The position numbers were made by a program, and so were the translations under genes. Below the pieces are notes generated by a model, which was given only the letters and a program-made list of their open reading frames with translations, was not told where the DNA came from and searched no databases. A DNA stretch of 64,000 bases from JAJPKK01 sp963747835 (GTDB taxonomy: Bacteria > Pseudomonadota > Alphaproteobacteria > Rhizobiales > Xanthobacteraceae), in contig CAVVGO010000006.1 of NCBI GenBank assembly GCA_963747835.1, positions 62,001 to 126,000 on the forward strand, written 5' to 3'. Shown one piece after another: positions 18,516 through 27,164 of this stretch (positions are counted from its first letter, which is position 1; each line of letters starts with the position of its first letter).

Positions 18516-19865
18516 ATGGACGTCATCAGCGAATCAAATTCGGATTTTTTCGGTCCTCAGACGGTCAATTCCATTGGTGCCGAATCAATTCGTCTCGTTG
18601 CGGCCGCAGAGGACTTCTGCGCGCCACGCATCGGTGTCGGTAAATTGATCAGGCAGGCTTTCAAGGGCACTGATCTTAGACACATCTGGTCAGAGCTTAT
18701 GGCGGCCGTGGAGAACGCAACGGCTGGACCCGGGGCCGCGATGGACCTCTCCATTGTGGCACAGCTCCTGGGCGAGCAAGCCGTCGGCCTTGCCATCCAG
18801 AGTGACGTGCTGCGACAGCATCGCCTCTATTGGTCGCGACGGGCATCCGGCGCGCCCCCACTGCGCTTATTGGCATTCGCGGCGGCGCTTGACCTCGGTG
18901 GCAATACACCGATCGATTTTCTGGTCGAGGATGCAAACATAGAGCTTTATACGCTCTACGTCGTTCCGGGTATGCCGCTGCCCAGTCCGCTGCCCCGGCA
19001 CGACATTGCAATCGTTACCGTACCGGATTCCATCGAAACGCGGGAGGTGCTCGCGGAGATTGAACGGCTGGTCAAGATTTGGCCGCGGCCTGTGGTCAAC
19101 CTGCCCAGTCGAATCGGAGGTCTCGACCGCGATCGGCTATTTGATCTGATCAAGTCCGTGAAAGGCGTAGAAATACCGGCGACGAAAAAAATCGATCGCG
19201 CCAATCTGTCGTTGTTTGGCGACAACAGTTGGCTGCCAGCCGACCTCCTCGGCGACGGAACATTTCCGCTGATCGTGCGTCCCATCGGTTCCCACGCCGG
19301 AAAGGGTCTTGAGAAACTTGAAGACCCATCCGCGGTTCGGCCCTATCTCGCCGCGCGACCAGAAGCCGAGTTCTTTATTTCGCGTTATGTCGACTATTCG
19401 TGCGACGATCATCAGTTTCGAAAATATCGGATCGCCTTTGTCGATGGGCGTGCTTATGCCTGCCACATGGCGATCTCGGACCAATGGAAGATCTGGTACC
19501 TCAACGCAAACATGGACGCCGATGTCTCAAAGCGCGCCGAGGAGGCACGCTTCATGGCCGATTTCGATCGCGACTTCGGCGCGCGTCATCGCGACGCGCT
19601 CATCGGCATCGCCGACATCGTGGGCCTGGAATATTTTATGATCGACTGCGCTGAGACAAAGTCGGGTCGCCTTCTGGTATTCGAGGCGGATATCTCAATG
19701 ATTGTCCACGATATGGACTCTCCGGCAACGTATCCCTACAAGCTGCCGCAGATGCGCAAGATTTTTGCCGCTTTCGCCGAAATGCTGAGTACCAGAGTGA
19801 AACGGGTGGATATCCCTGATGTACAAATCTCTCGTGCCGCGGTAACGCCATCCGCCATATTATGA
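18516..19865 (+). CDS. ATP-grasp ligase-like protein
   Basis: 449 aa from the ATG at 18516 (an upstream start at 18480 is possible). The first 230 residues contain a helical part and an alpha/beta part (LRLLAFAAALDLGGNTPIDFL, IVTVPDSIETREV). The ATP-grasp core spans about 235-430: PLIVRPIGSHAGKGLEKL binds ATP, FRKYRIAFVDGRAY is central, and LLVFEADISMIVHDM carries metal ligands. The ending TYPYKLPQMRKIFAAF is typical of ATP-grasp domains found with TPR proteins. It should join a carboxylate to an amine or other nucleophile. Location beside flaF suggests a peptide or protein modification, not proven. Confidence 0.75.
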   Translation: MDVISESNSDFFGPQTVNSIGAESIRLVAAAEDFCAPRIGVGKLIRQAFKGTDLRHIWSELMAAVENATAGPGAAMDLSIVAQLLGEQAVGLAIQSDVLRQHRLYWSRRASGAPPLRLLAFAAALDLGGNTPIDFLVEDANIELYTLYVVPGMPLPSPLPRHDIAIVTVPDSIETREVLAEIERLVKIWPRPVVNLPSRIGGLDRDRLFDLIKSVKGVEIPATKKIDRANLSLFGDNSWLPADLLGDGTFPLIVRPIGSHAGKGLEKLEDPSAVRPYLAARPEAEFFISRYVDYSCDDHQFRKYRIAFVDGRAYACHMAISDQWKIWYLNANMDADVSKRAEEARFMADFDRDFGARHRDALIGIADIVGLEYFMIDCAETKSGRLLVFEADISMIVHDMDSPATYPYKLPQMRKIFAAFAEMLSTRVKRVDIPDVQISRAAVTPSAIL

Positions 19866-19949
19866 AGAACATCACAGGCGTTTTAGAATAGGCTTTTTGC
19901 AACGTAGAATAGTCAGCCCGGCGCCGCGGCGCGACCTCGTAGGCTCGCG

Positions 19950-20309
19950 TCAGACGGCCGAACCAAGGCCCGCCGCGATATTGAGGTTGATGTCGATAAG
20001 CGCGCTCAGCTTTTCCTGCGTTGGACTCATCTCGGTTTCGAATGTTCGATCGAAGACGAAGACGCCGATATTAGCGATGTTTTCGCGGACGTCTTTCGAA
20101 TGCGGACTATCGTCCTTCACCGCGGCGGCCACAAATATCGACCACAGCCTCCGATTGAACAGCAGCGCAGGAATGAGATCGGCATGGCGCGGATTCCAAT
20201 TCGCTTGGATATTCCTGAGCCTTCTTGCGGCCGTCAATAGAGCCCTCGCCTCAAGCTCGCGGGGCGACGAAATTTGTTCCGCTACGCGGGCGTATGCTGC
20301 ACTAGACAT
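19950..20309 (-). CDS. flaF: flagellar biosynthesis regulator FlaF
   Basis: 119 aa. AYARVAEQISSPRELEARALLTAA and NIQANWNP are the conserved FlaF features; the tail SALIDINLNIAAGL is also characteristic. FlaF assists flagellin secretion or translation and works against FlbT in Caulobacter and Rhizobiales. Its start overlaps the end of flbT by eight bases, so the two are co-translated. The gene is convergent with the ATP-grasp gene. Confidence 0.92.
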   Translation of the reverse strand: MSSAAYARVAEQISSPRELEARALLTAARRLRNIQANWNPRHADLIPALLFNRRLWSIFVAAAVKDDSPHSKDVRENIANIGVFVFDRTFETEMSPTQEKLSALIDINLNIAAGLGSAV

Positions 20310-20685
20310 GCCTCAACAATTCCTCTTCTTGAACTCTTAACTTTCTCAGTTCTCTCAATGCTTTGTAGTAAGACTCTGCTAAAATAAGCTTACTTATGAG
20401 TTCGATTTTATCGCGGAAGCGAGGCACGGCGGCGAGCAGGTCTCGAATAAGCTCAAAATATAGATCCTGATATTTGCCGAGGCTTTTTTCGAGATACATC
20501 ATTTGCACGCAGACATAAATTCGTGAGACCGGCGTGTTTGCCTTCTCCGGCATCAGAATGTCCTTTTCACGGAGGATCGGCGCATTGCCCTCGATGACAA
20601 AGGAAATCCTTGTATCCGAATTGGTGATGACACTTTCGCCGATGACGATCCGCTCGTGCGGCTTTAACTCGATCCTGAGACCCAC
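20302..20685 (-). CDS. flbT: flagellin mRNA regulator FlbT
   Basis: 127 aa. The GTG at 20685 is preferred because the family begins with M-x-L-R-x-E-L-K-P and this start gives MGLRIELKPHERIVIG, with GGCGGGG just upstream; an upstream ATG would add eleven unconserved residues. Other marks are ILMPEKANTPVSRIYVCVQMMYL and YFELIRDLLAAVP. FlbT binds flagellin mRNA and controls its decay or translation. It is followed by flaF and separated from the flagellin gene by a strong terminator. Confidence 0.92.
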   Translation of the reverse strand: MGLRIELKPHERIVIGESVITNSDTRISFVIEGNAPILREKDILMPEKANTPVSRIYVCVQMMYLEKSLGKYQDLYFELIRDLLAAVPRFRDKIELISKLILAESYYKALRELRKLRVQEEELLRHV

Positions 20686-20763
20686 GATCGTCCCCGCCTT
20701 GGTTCTCGCAAGCCACATATTGTGGTTGGGCAGGGTTAAGAAAGACCTTAGGGCCCACGACCC

Positions 20764-20798
20764 GGCAAAAAAGAATGCGGCGGGGCAAGCCCCGCCGC
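20764..20798 (-). terminator. factor-independent terminator of the flagellin gene
   Basis: On the minus strand, a 10-bp GC-only stem (GCGGCGGGGC with a two-base loop) at 20777-20798 is followed by ATTCTTTTTTG. It lies directly after the flagellin stop (20822). Stem plus T run is a classic intrinsic terminator and separates flagellin from flbT-flaF. Confidence 0.9.
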
Positions 20799-20821
20799 CT
20801 CGTCGTTTTCTTTAGCTGTAA

Positions 20822-23113
20822 TCAGCGGAGGAGCTGAAGCACCGACTGCTGATCTTGGTTGGCAAGGGCCAACGCGGACACTGCGATCGACTGGCGCGTG
20901 CTCAGCGCCTGGCTTGCGGCCGCCTCTTCGTTGGAGTCAGCGATGGTCAGGTTCGACGCGCCGGTCTGCAGCACGTTGATCAGGCTGTTGTTGAAGGTCT
21001 GTCGGTTCTGCACAATCGACAGATTGGAGCCGAGGGTCGACGCCAGCGTGTTAAGCGAGTTCGACGCTGCACTTAGCGCAGTTAGGACCTGGTTGGTCGA
21101 GTTGTTGTCAATGAAGTCGGTGCCCTGGGTCAAGCCCGCCAGGCCAAGGCCGCTCGCATTAGCAGTAGTACCCGTAATGTTGAGCGTCGCTTTGGCGGTC
21201 TCGTCGAACGTGAGCTGAAGTTGATCACCGTTCAGCAGGTTGATGCCGTTGTATGAGGCATCAGAGGCGGTCTTGGTAATCTGGTCCAGGATGTTGTTGT
21301 ACTGGGTCACCAAGCTTGAGCGGGTCGCCTGCGAAGCAGCGTCGGCGACCGGAGCCGCGGCGGTGGTGAACGTCAGCGCCGTTGTCGCCGTGCCGCCGAT
21401 GGTGCCGCCTGCCGCCGTGCTTCCGAGCGTCGAGGAAGCATAGCTATTTGCCGCCGAGATGGTCAGCTTGCCGGTCGAGTCGATCGACGCCGTCAGGTTG
21501 TCAGCCTGGAGAGCGGCATTCAACTGGCTCAGCGTCTGAACGGTGCTGTTGGCGCCGCTGCCGAAGGTTACGTCAACGGCTGTGCCGCCGTTGAATGACG
21601 TGAATGTCAGGGTCTTGCCACTGAGACTGCCGGCGGTCGAAGCACGAGCGGCATCGAAGCTGGTCTGGGTGCCGGTATTACCGGCCAGGCCAAGCGCCGA
21701 AAGGGCATTGCCGGTTCCGCTGATCGTGAGGTCGGACGTTGTACCGGTGCTGATCGACAGCGTGCCGGCGGCCGTGATGGACGAGTCCGTCGCCCCGGTC
21801 GCGGTGGCGAGCGTAGCCGCGCCGCTGGCGATTGTTGCCGTCTGTGTGCCAGTGGCCAAGTCGACGGCGTCCAGCACGTCATTGACCGTAGCGCCCTGCA
21901 GATAGACAGTGGAGTCGCCGCTGCCGTCAGTTACGATATGACCCGTGACTCCAGAGCCGGTCGCAACGGACCCCGCCGCCGGAGCGGTCGCGTTGACAAA
22001 GCTGATGGTCTTTCCATCGACATCCAGCGTTGAGCCCGCCTGGATCAGGTTGGACAGGGTGGTGGACGCTGTGCTGCGATACGCGCTGGCCGTAACGGTT
22101 CCCGTACCGGTCGAACTCGTGAGTCCGAAGGCCTTCAAGAAGTTGGCGTCGCCAGTGATGCTGAGATCAGCGCCGGTCGATGTATTAAGCGTAATTGCAC
22201 CGGCTGTAATGCTGCTGGCAGTTCCCGCGAGGGTCGCGACACCGCTGCTGATCGAGGAGACGTGCTGAGCGCCGCTCGCAAGGTCGATCGCGGTCAGGAC
22301 GTCGCCAACGGTCGCCGTCGAGGTGGTCGAGCTTGCACCGATGTAAATGGTGGAATTGCCATTCCCATCGGACACGACGTCGGCACCAGTAGCGACAGTG
22401 GAGCCAGCGATGAACGAGCCGCTCGCGAGCGCGCCAACGCCCGGCACAGCGCCGGCCGCGAACGTGATTGTGTGCCCATTGACGGTGAACGATTGGCCGG
22501 CCGTGACCGTCGTTGCGCCCAGGGCGGCAGAGGTGGTGCTGGCCGCTTGATTCAAAATCGTTGAGGTCGTGATTGCGGTCGCAGTAGTCAGGGTACTATT
22601 GGTGTCGATAGCCGCTGTGACAATCGAGCCCGCAACGCCGCCAAGTGTCGTGGTACCGATGGCAGCGGTCGTTCCAGCGGCGGCGCCGCTGTAGAGAACG
22701 TTGCTGCTCGCGGTGGCGTTGGAATAGACGGTGCTGCCCAGCAGATCCGTTGACGTGGCCCCGCCGATCGTGGCGGAGACGTTGGACTTGGTATCATAGC
22801 CGAGCGGAGCCTGAAGCGCCTGGTTGGCGACCGACTGTGCTTCCGAGACGAGGGTTTGCAGCGAAGTGATGCCGGTGTTGGCCGACTGCAGAACCTGCAC
22901 GCCGTTGGAAATACCGTCCAGCAGGTTGCTGATATCGCTGGCGCGATTATTCAGCCCCTGGGCGGTAAAATAATCAGTCGGGTTGTCGAGCGCCGAGTTG
23001 ATTTTATTGCCCGTCGCAAGGTCGTTCTGCGTCGTTGCGAGCAACTGAGCGGTCTGTTGAAGGGAAAGGAGGTTTTGTCGGACTGCCGACGAGAGAACGA
23101 TGCCTGTTGACAT
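20822..23113 (-). CDS. flagellin with large Ser/Thr-rich central region
   Basis: 763 aa from the ATG at 23113, giving MSTGIVLSSAVRQNLLSLQ. The N-terminal D0/D1 (residues 1-130: NDLATGNKINSALDNPTDY, NRASDISNLLDGI) and C-terminal D1/D0 (about 640-763: NNSLINVLQTGASNLTIAD, ending QQSVLQLLR) are typical. Between them about 500 residues are rich in Ser, Thr, Ala and Gly and contain two related blocks (about 208-341 and 362-485). Standard alphaproteobacterial flagellins are 270-400 aa, so this is large. No signal peptide: export is by the flagellar type III system. The composition offers many O-glycosylation sites, matching the GT41 genes nearby. Confidence 0.93.
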   Translation of the reverse strand: MSTGIVLSSAVRQNLLSLQQTAQLLATTQNDLATGNKINSALDNPTDYFTAQGLNNRASDISNLLDGISNGVQVLQSANTGITSLQTLVSEAQSVANQALQAPLGYDTKSNVSATIGGATSTDLLGSTVYSNATASSNVLYSGAAAGTTAAIGTTTLGGVAGSIVTAAIDTNSTLTTATAITTSTILNQAASTTSAALGATTVTAGQSFTVNGHTITFAAGAVPGVGALASGSFIAGSTVATGADVVSDGNGNSTIYIGASSTTSTATVGDVLTAIDLASGAQHVSSISSGVATLAGTASSITAGAITLNTSTGADLSITGDANFLKAFGLTSSTGTGTVTASAYRSTASTTLSNLIQAGSTLDVDGKTISFVNATAPAAGSVATGSGVTGHIVTDGSGDSTVYLQGATVNDVLDAVDLATGTQTATIASGAATLATATGATDSSITAAGTLSISTGTTSDLTISGTGNALSALGLAGNTGTQTSFDAARASTAGSLSGKTLTFTSFNGGTAVDVTFGSGANSTVQTLSQLNAALQADNLTASIDSTGKLTISAANSYASSTLGSTAAGGTIGGTATTALTFTTAAAPVADAASQATRSSLVTQYNNILDQITKTASDASYNGINLLNGDQLQLTFDETAKATLNITGTTANASGLGLAGLTQGTDFIDNNSTNQVLTALSAASNSLNTLASTLGSNLSIVQNRQTFNNSLINVLQTGASNLTIADSNEEAAASQALSTRQSIAVSALALANQDQQSVLQLLR
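21659..22492 (-). repeat. internal duplication in the flagellin variable region
   Basis: Block A (about 22092-22492) begins SFTVNGHTITF and block B (about 21659-22030) begins TLDVDGKTISF. Both go on with a D-G-x-G-(D/N)-S-T-(I/V)-Y segment, a (V/I)-x-D-V-L-x-A-(I/V)-D-L-A segment, SG-A-A-T-L-A type strands, SSITAGA/SSITAAG, and D-L-(S/T)-I-(S/T)-G ending in LKAFGL/LSALGL. The blocks differ enough to be an old duplication. Confidence 0.8.
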
Positions 23114-23624
23114 GGGATTCCATCCTGGGTTCTTGTACGCCGGATTCCGATCCGGTCCGGGCATCCTCAGCGGAAGATGCTAAAAAAACATAAATCGGGG
23201 CGCGCCGACTCACCGACTGGTATAAGGTCCCTACTTTTGTATTAACGGAATTGTGCCGACGGTTTTGGGAAATGGTCTCGACGCTTTTCAGTTGATGTTT
23301 GATGAGGCGACCTGTCTCCGCTCTTGGTGGTGTGGGGGAGTTGACCGCGATGCGCGGCCAAGCGCGACGCCGTGGGTGTTTGACGAGCAGAGGCCACCGG
23401 TGGGGCGCTCGATGATGCGGAATATCATCGCCACGGATCCAGGTATTTGCGGCGTTTTGGTCCGGATTACCTAAATGGCGAAGCGGACGTGCGGAAACGG
23501 CGCCCACGCGTTTTCGCGTTGTCGGCTGTAGCTGGTTATATTGCCATTGCGTGATTCGGTGCGTCCGCGTCCCTTCGCAGGCCCGTGACAAACGTCAGGC
23601 CCAACACAATGGCTCTGCAGGTCA
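23114..23624. other. flagellin upstream region
   Basis: 511 bases separate the flagellin start from the rightward aminotransferase gene. This part must contain the flagellin promoter and a 5' leader of some length. A minus-strand stretch near 23245-23260 weakly resembles a sigma-54 -24/-12 site but lacks the GC at -12, so I do not call it. No small gene is convincing. Confidence 0.35.
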
Positions 23625-24755
23625 ATGAGCTTCGACATTCCGCTCTGCAATCCCGACCTTACGGGCAACGAAGCCAAATATGCGCTTGAGGCCATCCAGT
23701 CGGGCTGGATCGGGACAGGGCCTTTCATCAAGCGGTTTGAAGCAGAGTTCGCCCGGCTGTCCGATGCCCGCGCGGCCGTGGCCTGTGCCAACGGGACGGT
23801 AGCGCTGCATCTTGCGTTGCGCGCCATGGGGCTCGAAGCGGGCGACGAAGTCATCGTGCCGTCGTTCACGTACGTGGCGACCGCCAACGCGGTGCGCCTG
23901 TGCGGTGCCGAGCCCGTGTTCGTCGACGTCGAGCCGGAAACCTGGTGCATCGATCCGGTCTTGGCTGAGCAGGCGATCACGCCTCGCACCAAGGGCATCA
24001 TGCCGGTCGATCTATACGGGCACCCGGCCGATCTCGACGCCATCAACCGGCTGGCAGCCATCTATGGCCTGTGGGTGGTCGAAGATGCGGCCGAGGCCGC
24101 ACTTGCCAAATACAAAGGGCGGCCGGTGGGGGGCCTTGCGCACGTCACAACGTTCTCGTTCCATCTCACCAAGGTGTTCACCTCGGGCGAAGGCGGCGCC
24201 GTGACTTTGAATGACGACAAGGTTGAGGCTTTCATCCGCATGATCTCCAGTCACGGAATGGACCCGGAGCGTCGGTTCTATTTCCCGGTCAGCGGCTACA
24301 ATTATCGCCTCACCAATATCTCGGCCGGGCTGTTGTGCGCCCAGATCGAGCGCCACGAGGCATTCCTGGCTCGACGCGCCGCGATCTTCAGCCTCTATCA
24401 TGACGTTCTGCGCGGCACGCCCGGTATCGGGTTCCGGCCGGTGGCGCCGTGGGCGACGCTGTCGCCATGGCTGTTCTCAATCACCGTGGAACCCAACGAA
24501 TTCGGCTACTCCCGGGACCAGGTGATGGCAAGGCTCGCGGAACAGAAGATCGACTCACGGCCGTTCTTCATTCCGGTGCACACCCTGCCTCCGTTTCGTG
24601 AATCCGCAGAGCGGCGGAAGGCTCACTGTCCGGTGACGGATCGTCTGTGCCGGAGCGGGATCAACCTTCCAACCTACACGACGATGACCGACGGTCAGGT
24701 CGAAGAGGTGGCGAAGACCATCAAGGCGATGGTCAAATCTAGCCCACGATCTTGA
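23625..24755 (+). CDS. DegT/DnrJ/EryC1/StrS sugar aminotransferase
   Basis: 376 aa, ATG at 23625. PLP enzyme of the sugar-aminotransferase family: GWIGTGPFIKRFEAEFA at the N-terminus, CANGTVALHLALRAMGL, SFTYVATANAVRL, VEDAAEAALAKYKG, then the Schiff-base Lys in FSFHLTKVFTSGEGG (about residue 183), and GYNYRLTNISAGLLCAQ. The pattern is close to GDP-perosamine synthase types. It should aminate a nucleotide-linked keto sugar in the cytoplasm. The 3' end overlaps the convergent acyltransferase gene by 17 bases, and together they could make an N-acyl amino-sugar. Confidence 0.9.
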   Translation: MSFDIPLCNPDLTGNEAKYALEAIQSGWIGTGPFIKRFEAEFARLSDARAAVACANGTVALHLALRAMGLEAGDEVIVPSFTYVATANAVRLCGAEPVFVDVEPETWCIDPVLAEQAITPRTKGIMPVDLYGHPADLDAINRLAAIYGLWVVEDAAEAALAKYKGRPVGGLAHVTTFSFHLTKVFTSGEGGAVTLNDDKVEAFIRMISSHGMDPERRFYFPVSGYNYRLTNISAGLLCAQIERHEAFLARRAAIFSLYHDVLRGTPGIGFRPVAPWATLSPWLFSITVEPNEFGYSRDQVMARLAEQKIDSRPFFIPVHTLPPFRESAERRKAHCPVTDRLCRSGINLPTYTTMTDGQVEEVAKTIKAMVKSSPRS

Positions 24756-25320
24756 CGGCCGGCACGCCGCCAACCTTAGCGCCGGCTTCGACGTCCTTTG
24801 TAACCAGGGAACCGGCGCGCACCACGACACCGTCCCCGATCTTTACGTTCGGGAACGTGGCGCTTTTCACGCCGAAGAAACAGCGGCTTCCTATGACCAC
24901 GTGTCCCGGGATACTGACGCCCGGCCCAATAAATGTGTGAGCCCCGACGACGCAATCATGGTCCACGCTGGAAATCAGGTCGATGATGCAGTTATCGCCG
25001 ACCCGAGTTCCCGTCATTACGACAGCGCCTGGAAGAATCACGGCGCCGCGACCGATTTGCGCCCCGCGGGATACAAAAGCGCCAGTGGCGACTAGGGGAG
25101 GTAGAACAACACCTATTTCGGACAGCCGGTTGAAGATGCGCTCTCTGATGGTGTTGTCACCAAGCCCGACATAAATATCGGTGTTCAAAAGCGTCGCCTT
25201 ATCCGCAAAGACGGAGTCTTCCTCCTCCTTGTCGATGAGCCTTGAGGGGCGATCCAGAAGCGAGGCGATGACACGTGCGTGCCCACCGAAACCGAATATG
25301 AGAACTGTCTCGCCGGTCAT
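24739..25320 (-). CDS. PglD/NeuD-type sugar O/N-acyltransferase
   Basis: 193 aa from the ATG at 25320 (MTGETVLIFGFGGHARV). The start shows the Rossmann-like GFGGHA nucleotide-sugar motif. A left-handed beta-helix follows with hexapeptide repeats (RGAVILPGAVVMTGTRVGD, IDLISSVDHDCVVGAH, FIGPGVSIPGHVVIG), and the ending VTKDVEAGAKVGGVPAVKI is standard. The catalytic His is in VDHDC. PglD homologues acetylate UDP-4-amino-sugars for protein glycosylation, which suits the DegT gene next to it. Confidence 0.9.
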   Translation of the reverse strand: MTGETVLIFGFGGHARVIASLLDRPSRLIDKEEEDSVFADKATLLNTDIYVGLGDNTIRERIFNRLSEIGVVLPPLVATGAFVSRGAQIGRGAVILPGAVVMTGTRVGDNCIIDLISSVDHDCVVGAHTFIGPGVSIPGHVVIGSRCFFGVKSATFPNVKIGDGVVVRAGSLVTKDVEAGAKVGGVPAVKIVG

Positions 25321-25865
25321 GTCAGTTCTCCGTGGGTCGTTGGTCCGGCCTATCAAAACGGTATTCATTCGTTCGGCACGCGCGGCATTCCTACTCTCGG
25401 GCGGCGTCCCCTTCCAACACTCACCCGCACATTCGGCTGTCGACGAATCAGAAGCTTATCATAGGATGATTTTTCGGATGCCCTGGCGGTCAAACGACCC
25501 AAGCAGTTCCCGATTTACGCTTTGTTAACCACGCCTCGATATCTACTTGGTGAGCGATTTGATACGGATTTTCCCGTTTCAGCAGTGCTGTGATGATCGG
25601 ATTGATCCGAAGCGGTGATCTCAGTTTGCAAATGCGTGCCGACATTCCGATCGCCGATCCAAACCACGACGGTAATGCATTTGAAGATGCGATTGAACCT
25701 GGCCGGCTGGGATCAGGGCTCGGCCTTTCATCAATCGGCTCAGCACGGAAGGTCCGCGCCGCAGTCGCGCGCCCACGGTTGCCACTTGCATTTCGCGGCG
25801 CTAGGACCTCACACCGGTAACGCAGTCGGACCGCCGTCGTCAGCTTGGCCTTCCGGAGACATATC
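25321..25865. other. divergent gap with no recognisable gene
   Basis: 545 bases between the leftward acyltransferase and the rightward methyltransferase. Short frames exist on both strands but none has a recognised domain, good start or conserved pattern. Local base composition is a little AT-richer up to 25690. It may contain promoters and perhaps a decayed gene. Confidence 0.35.
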
Positions 25866-27164
25866 GTGAGAGCCATCTCGACACCGGCGTCCTTCTCGGC
25901 GGCGCGAGCGGCGAGCGGCAAATACCGGCAAATCGACCGTTGCCGAATCTGCGGCAATCGGAACCTGGTAGCGGTGCTCGATCTTGGCGAACAATATCTG
26001 ACCGGAGTATTTCCGTCGCGTATCTCTCCGCAGCTGAGCAAGGGGCCGGCCCAACTGGTCAAATGCGCAGGCGACGACCCCGAAAAATATTGCGGCCTGG
26101 TGCAGATGCACCACAGCTACTCCACGGCCGAGATGTACGGCGAGAATTACGGCTACCGCTCCGGGCTCAACCCGGCGATGGTCGAGCACTTGCATCGCAA
26201 GGCGGATGCCCTTCAAGAACTGGTCAAGCTCGCGCCTGACGATCTCGTGCTCGATATCGGCAGCAATGACGGTACGCTACTTGCCGATTATCCTGCCGGC
26301 AACGCGACCCTTGTCGGCATCGATCCGAGCGCGCGCAAATTTGCCAAATACTACCGTCCGGATATCAATCTCATTGTCGATTTCTTTTCGCCCGAGATCC
26401 TTCGCAAGCACTTCGGTAACCGCAAGCCAAAGATCGTTACCTCCGTCGCAATGTTCTACGACCTGGAGCGGCCGCAGTTGTTCGTGAACGACGTCGCCAC
26501 GATCCTGGCCGACGGCGGCGTTTGGCACCTGGAGCAAAGCTACCTGCCCTCGATGTTGCGAACCAATTCGTACGATACGGCCTGCCACGAGCATCTGGAA
26601 TATTACACGCTGCATCAGTTCGACTGGATGTTCCGCCGGGCCGGCCTGCGAATGGTCGACGTCGAACTCAACAGCACGAATGGCGGCAGCTTCGCCGTCA
26701 CCGTGACCAAAGGTAGGGGGCCGCATTGCGCGGCGGCCGAGCGTTTGATGCGGGAGGAAGCTGCGCTCGGGTTGGATACGCCGCAACCTTACGAAGAGTT
26801 CTGGCGGCGGGTGCTCAAGCATCGCGACGATCTGTTGGCGTTCTTCAGGCAGGTGAAGCGCGACCGCAAGACGATCGTCGGCTATGGAGCATCGACCAAG
26901 GGTAATGTGCTCCTGCAGTTCTGCGGCATCGGGCCCGAACAATTGCCCTGCATCGGCGAAATCAACCCGGACAAGTTCGGCTGCTTTACGCCCGGCACCT
27001 GGATTCCCATCGTCCCCGAACAGCAGGCGCGGGAGATGAATCCGGACTATTTCTTCGTGCTGCCGTGGCACTTTCGCGATGGCATCGTGAGACGCGAACA
27101 AGCCTTCATGAAGCGCGGCGGCAAACTGGTCTTCCCGCTTCCCACTCTCGAGGTCGTTTCATGA
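25866..27164 (+). CDS. sugar C-methyltransferase (TylC3/Methyltransf_13-14 type)
   Basis: 432 aa from the GTG at 25866, which has GGAGA six bases upstream. The N-terminal zinc knuckle has CRIC and later KC and YC, as in NDP-sugar C-methyltransferases. The SAM site is LVLDIGSNDGTLLADY (around residue 125). The conserved CHEHLEYYTLHQFDWM motif carries the catalytic His pair near residue 240. The C-terminal Rossmann part has IVGYGASTKGNVLLQF. It should add a methyl branch to a keto-sugar. The ATGA overlap with the next gene shows tight coupling to the GT41-FkbM fusion. Confidence 0.88.
   Translation: MRAISTPASFSAARAASGKYRQIDRCRICGNRNLVAVLDLGEQYLTGVFPSRISPQLSKGPAQLVKCAGDDPEKYCGLVQMHHSYSTAEMYGENYGYRSGLNPAMVEHLHRKADALQELVKLAPDDLVLDIGSNDGTLLADYPAGNATLVGIDPSARKFAKYYRPDINLIVDFFSPEILRKHFGNRKPKIVTSVAMFYDLERPQLFVNDVATILADGGVWHLEQSYLPSMLRTNSYDTACHEHLEYYTLHQFDWMFRRAGLRMVDVELNSTNGGSFAVTVTKGRGPHCAAAERLMREEAALGLDTPQPYEEFWRRVLKHRDDLLAFFRQVKRDRKTIVGYGASTKGNVLLQFCGIGPEQLPCIGEINPDKFGCFTPGTWIPIVPEQQAREMNPDYFFVLPWHFRDGIVRREQAFMKRGGKLVFPLPTLEVVS

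Noticed and set aside
23240..23262. Possible sigma-54 promoter upstream of flagellin
   Set aside because: CGGCAC is followed at the right distance by CGTT rather than TTGC, so the -12 element is missing.
25490..26062. 190-codon minus-strand frame over the gap before the methyltransferase
   Set aside because: It overlaps the start of the methyltransferase, has no recognised domain and no ribosome site.
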